Origin: Lingula anatina
Lineage: Eukaryota > Brachiopoda > Lingulata > Lingulida > Lingulidae
Reading direction: 5' to 3'
DNA: 24,103 nucleotides
Assembly (NCBI RefSeq): GCF_001039355.2
Contig: NW_019776157.1
Coordinates: forward strand, 659,232 to 683,334
The position numbers and the translations under genes are program-made. Position 1 is the stretch's first letter, and every line of letters begins with the position of its first letter. The notes beneath the pieces were generated by a model, which saw nothing but the letters and a program-made list of their open reading frames with translations, did not search any database and had not been told where the DNA came from. Positions 23,998-24,103 of this stretch are shown here, one piece after another.

Positions 23998-24103
23998 ATG
24001 TCCACGTCGAAGATCACCTCGTGGCTCGGTATTGTAGAGAAAAATAGTGAAAAAAAAAGCCCAAATACCACTAACATTAGCAGAAAATCTTTTTTTCAAG
24101 AGT
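23998..24103 (+). CDS. Possible start of an unidentified open frame, runs off the window
   Basis: ATG at 23998-24000 in a fair start context (GGCGCC before it) opens a frame of 35 codons to the window end, beginning MSTSKITSWLGIVEKN and rich in Ser, Lys and Asn. Its position 750 bases after a primer binding site would suit a retrotransposon gag, but I recognise no domain. A chance open frame is quite possible. Confidence 0.2.
   Translation, partial: MSTSKITSWLGIVEKNSEKKSPNTTNISRKSFFQE

Larger units (their letters stand above)
23251..24103. other. Unassigned region after the primer site
   Basis: Richer in G+C and CpG than the introns to its left, especially 23580-24040. It should be the leader of the retrotransposon if that is intact, yet no gag, protease, reverse transcriptase or integrase motif is seen. 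Several short open frames exist on both strands and none is recognisable. The N-terminal ELYS exons must lie to the right, so the region is probably also within an ELYS intron. Confidence 0.5.

Overview
This is eukaryotic genomic DNA: two spliced protein genes with GT-AG introns, AT-rich non-coding sequence, many microsatellites and a retrotransposon end. The leftmost gene is an animal-type glycoside hydrolase family 9 cellulase. Together with the intron density this suggests a lophotrochozoan invertebrate, most likely a mollusc; I cannot name the species.

Layout. (1) 47-4371, plus strand: the last eight exons of a GH9 endoglucanase (388 complete residues plus stop; the N-terminus lies left of the window). 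Two of its introns open with tandem arrays that copy the preceding exon end and its 5' splice site: a 71-bp unit repeated nine times and a 42-bp unit repeated about four times. (2) 4372-6425: AT-rich sequence between two convergent genes. (3) 6594-22944, minus strand: 26 exons of ELYS (AHCTF1/MEL-28), the nucleoporin that binds chromatin and seeds nuclear pore assembly after mitosis. I placed all 26 by splice signals and reading-frame continuity. They join to 5034 nt, exactly 1678 codons including the stop. They encode the helical domain, a disordered linker with phosphatase-1 docking motifs, and a long Ser-Pro-Arg/Lys tail. The N-terminal beta-propeller lies beyond 24103. (4) 23026-23250, plus strand: a 205-bp LTR followed by a tRNA-Ser-type primer binding site, the 5' end of a Ty3/Gypsy-like retrotransposon. 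No gag or pol is recognisable after it.

Main caution: 7977-9881 and 9883-11787 are an apparently identical 1905-bp repeat separated by a single N at 9882. The repeat doubles the largest ELYS exon and the next one. It is best read as an unmerged assembly overlap; only the right-hand copy has the exon's 3' splice site.

The two genes have unrelated jobs (digestion of beta-glucans; nuclear pore assembly) and are simply convergent neighbours. I see no new multi-gene system. The most distinctive pattern is repeated local duplication of exon-intron junctions: five cases in two genes, two of them expanded into arrays carrying DR1-like and CRE-like transcription factor motifs.
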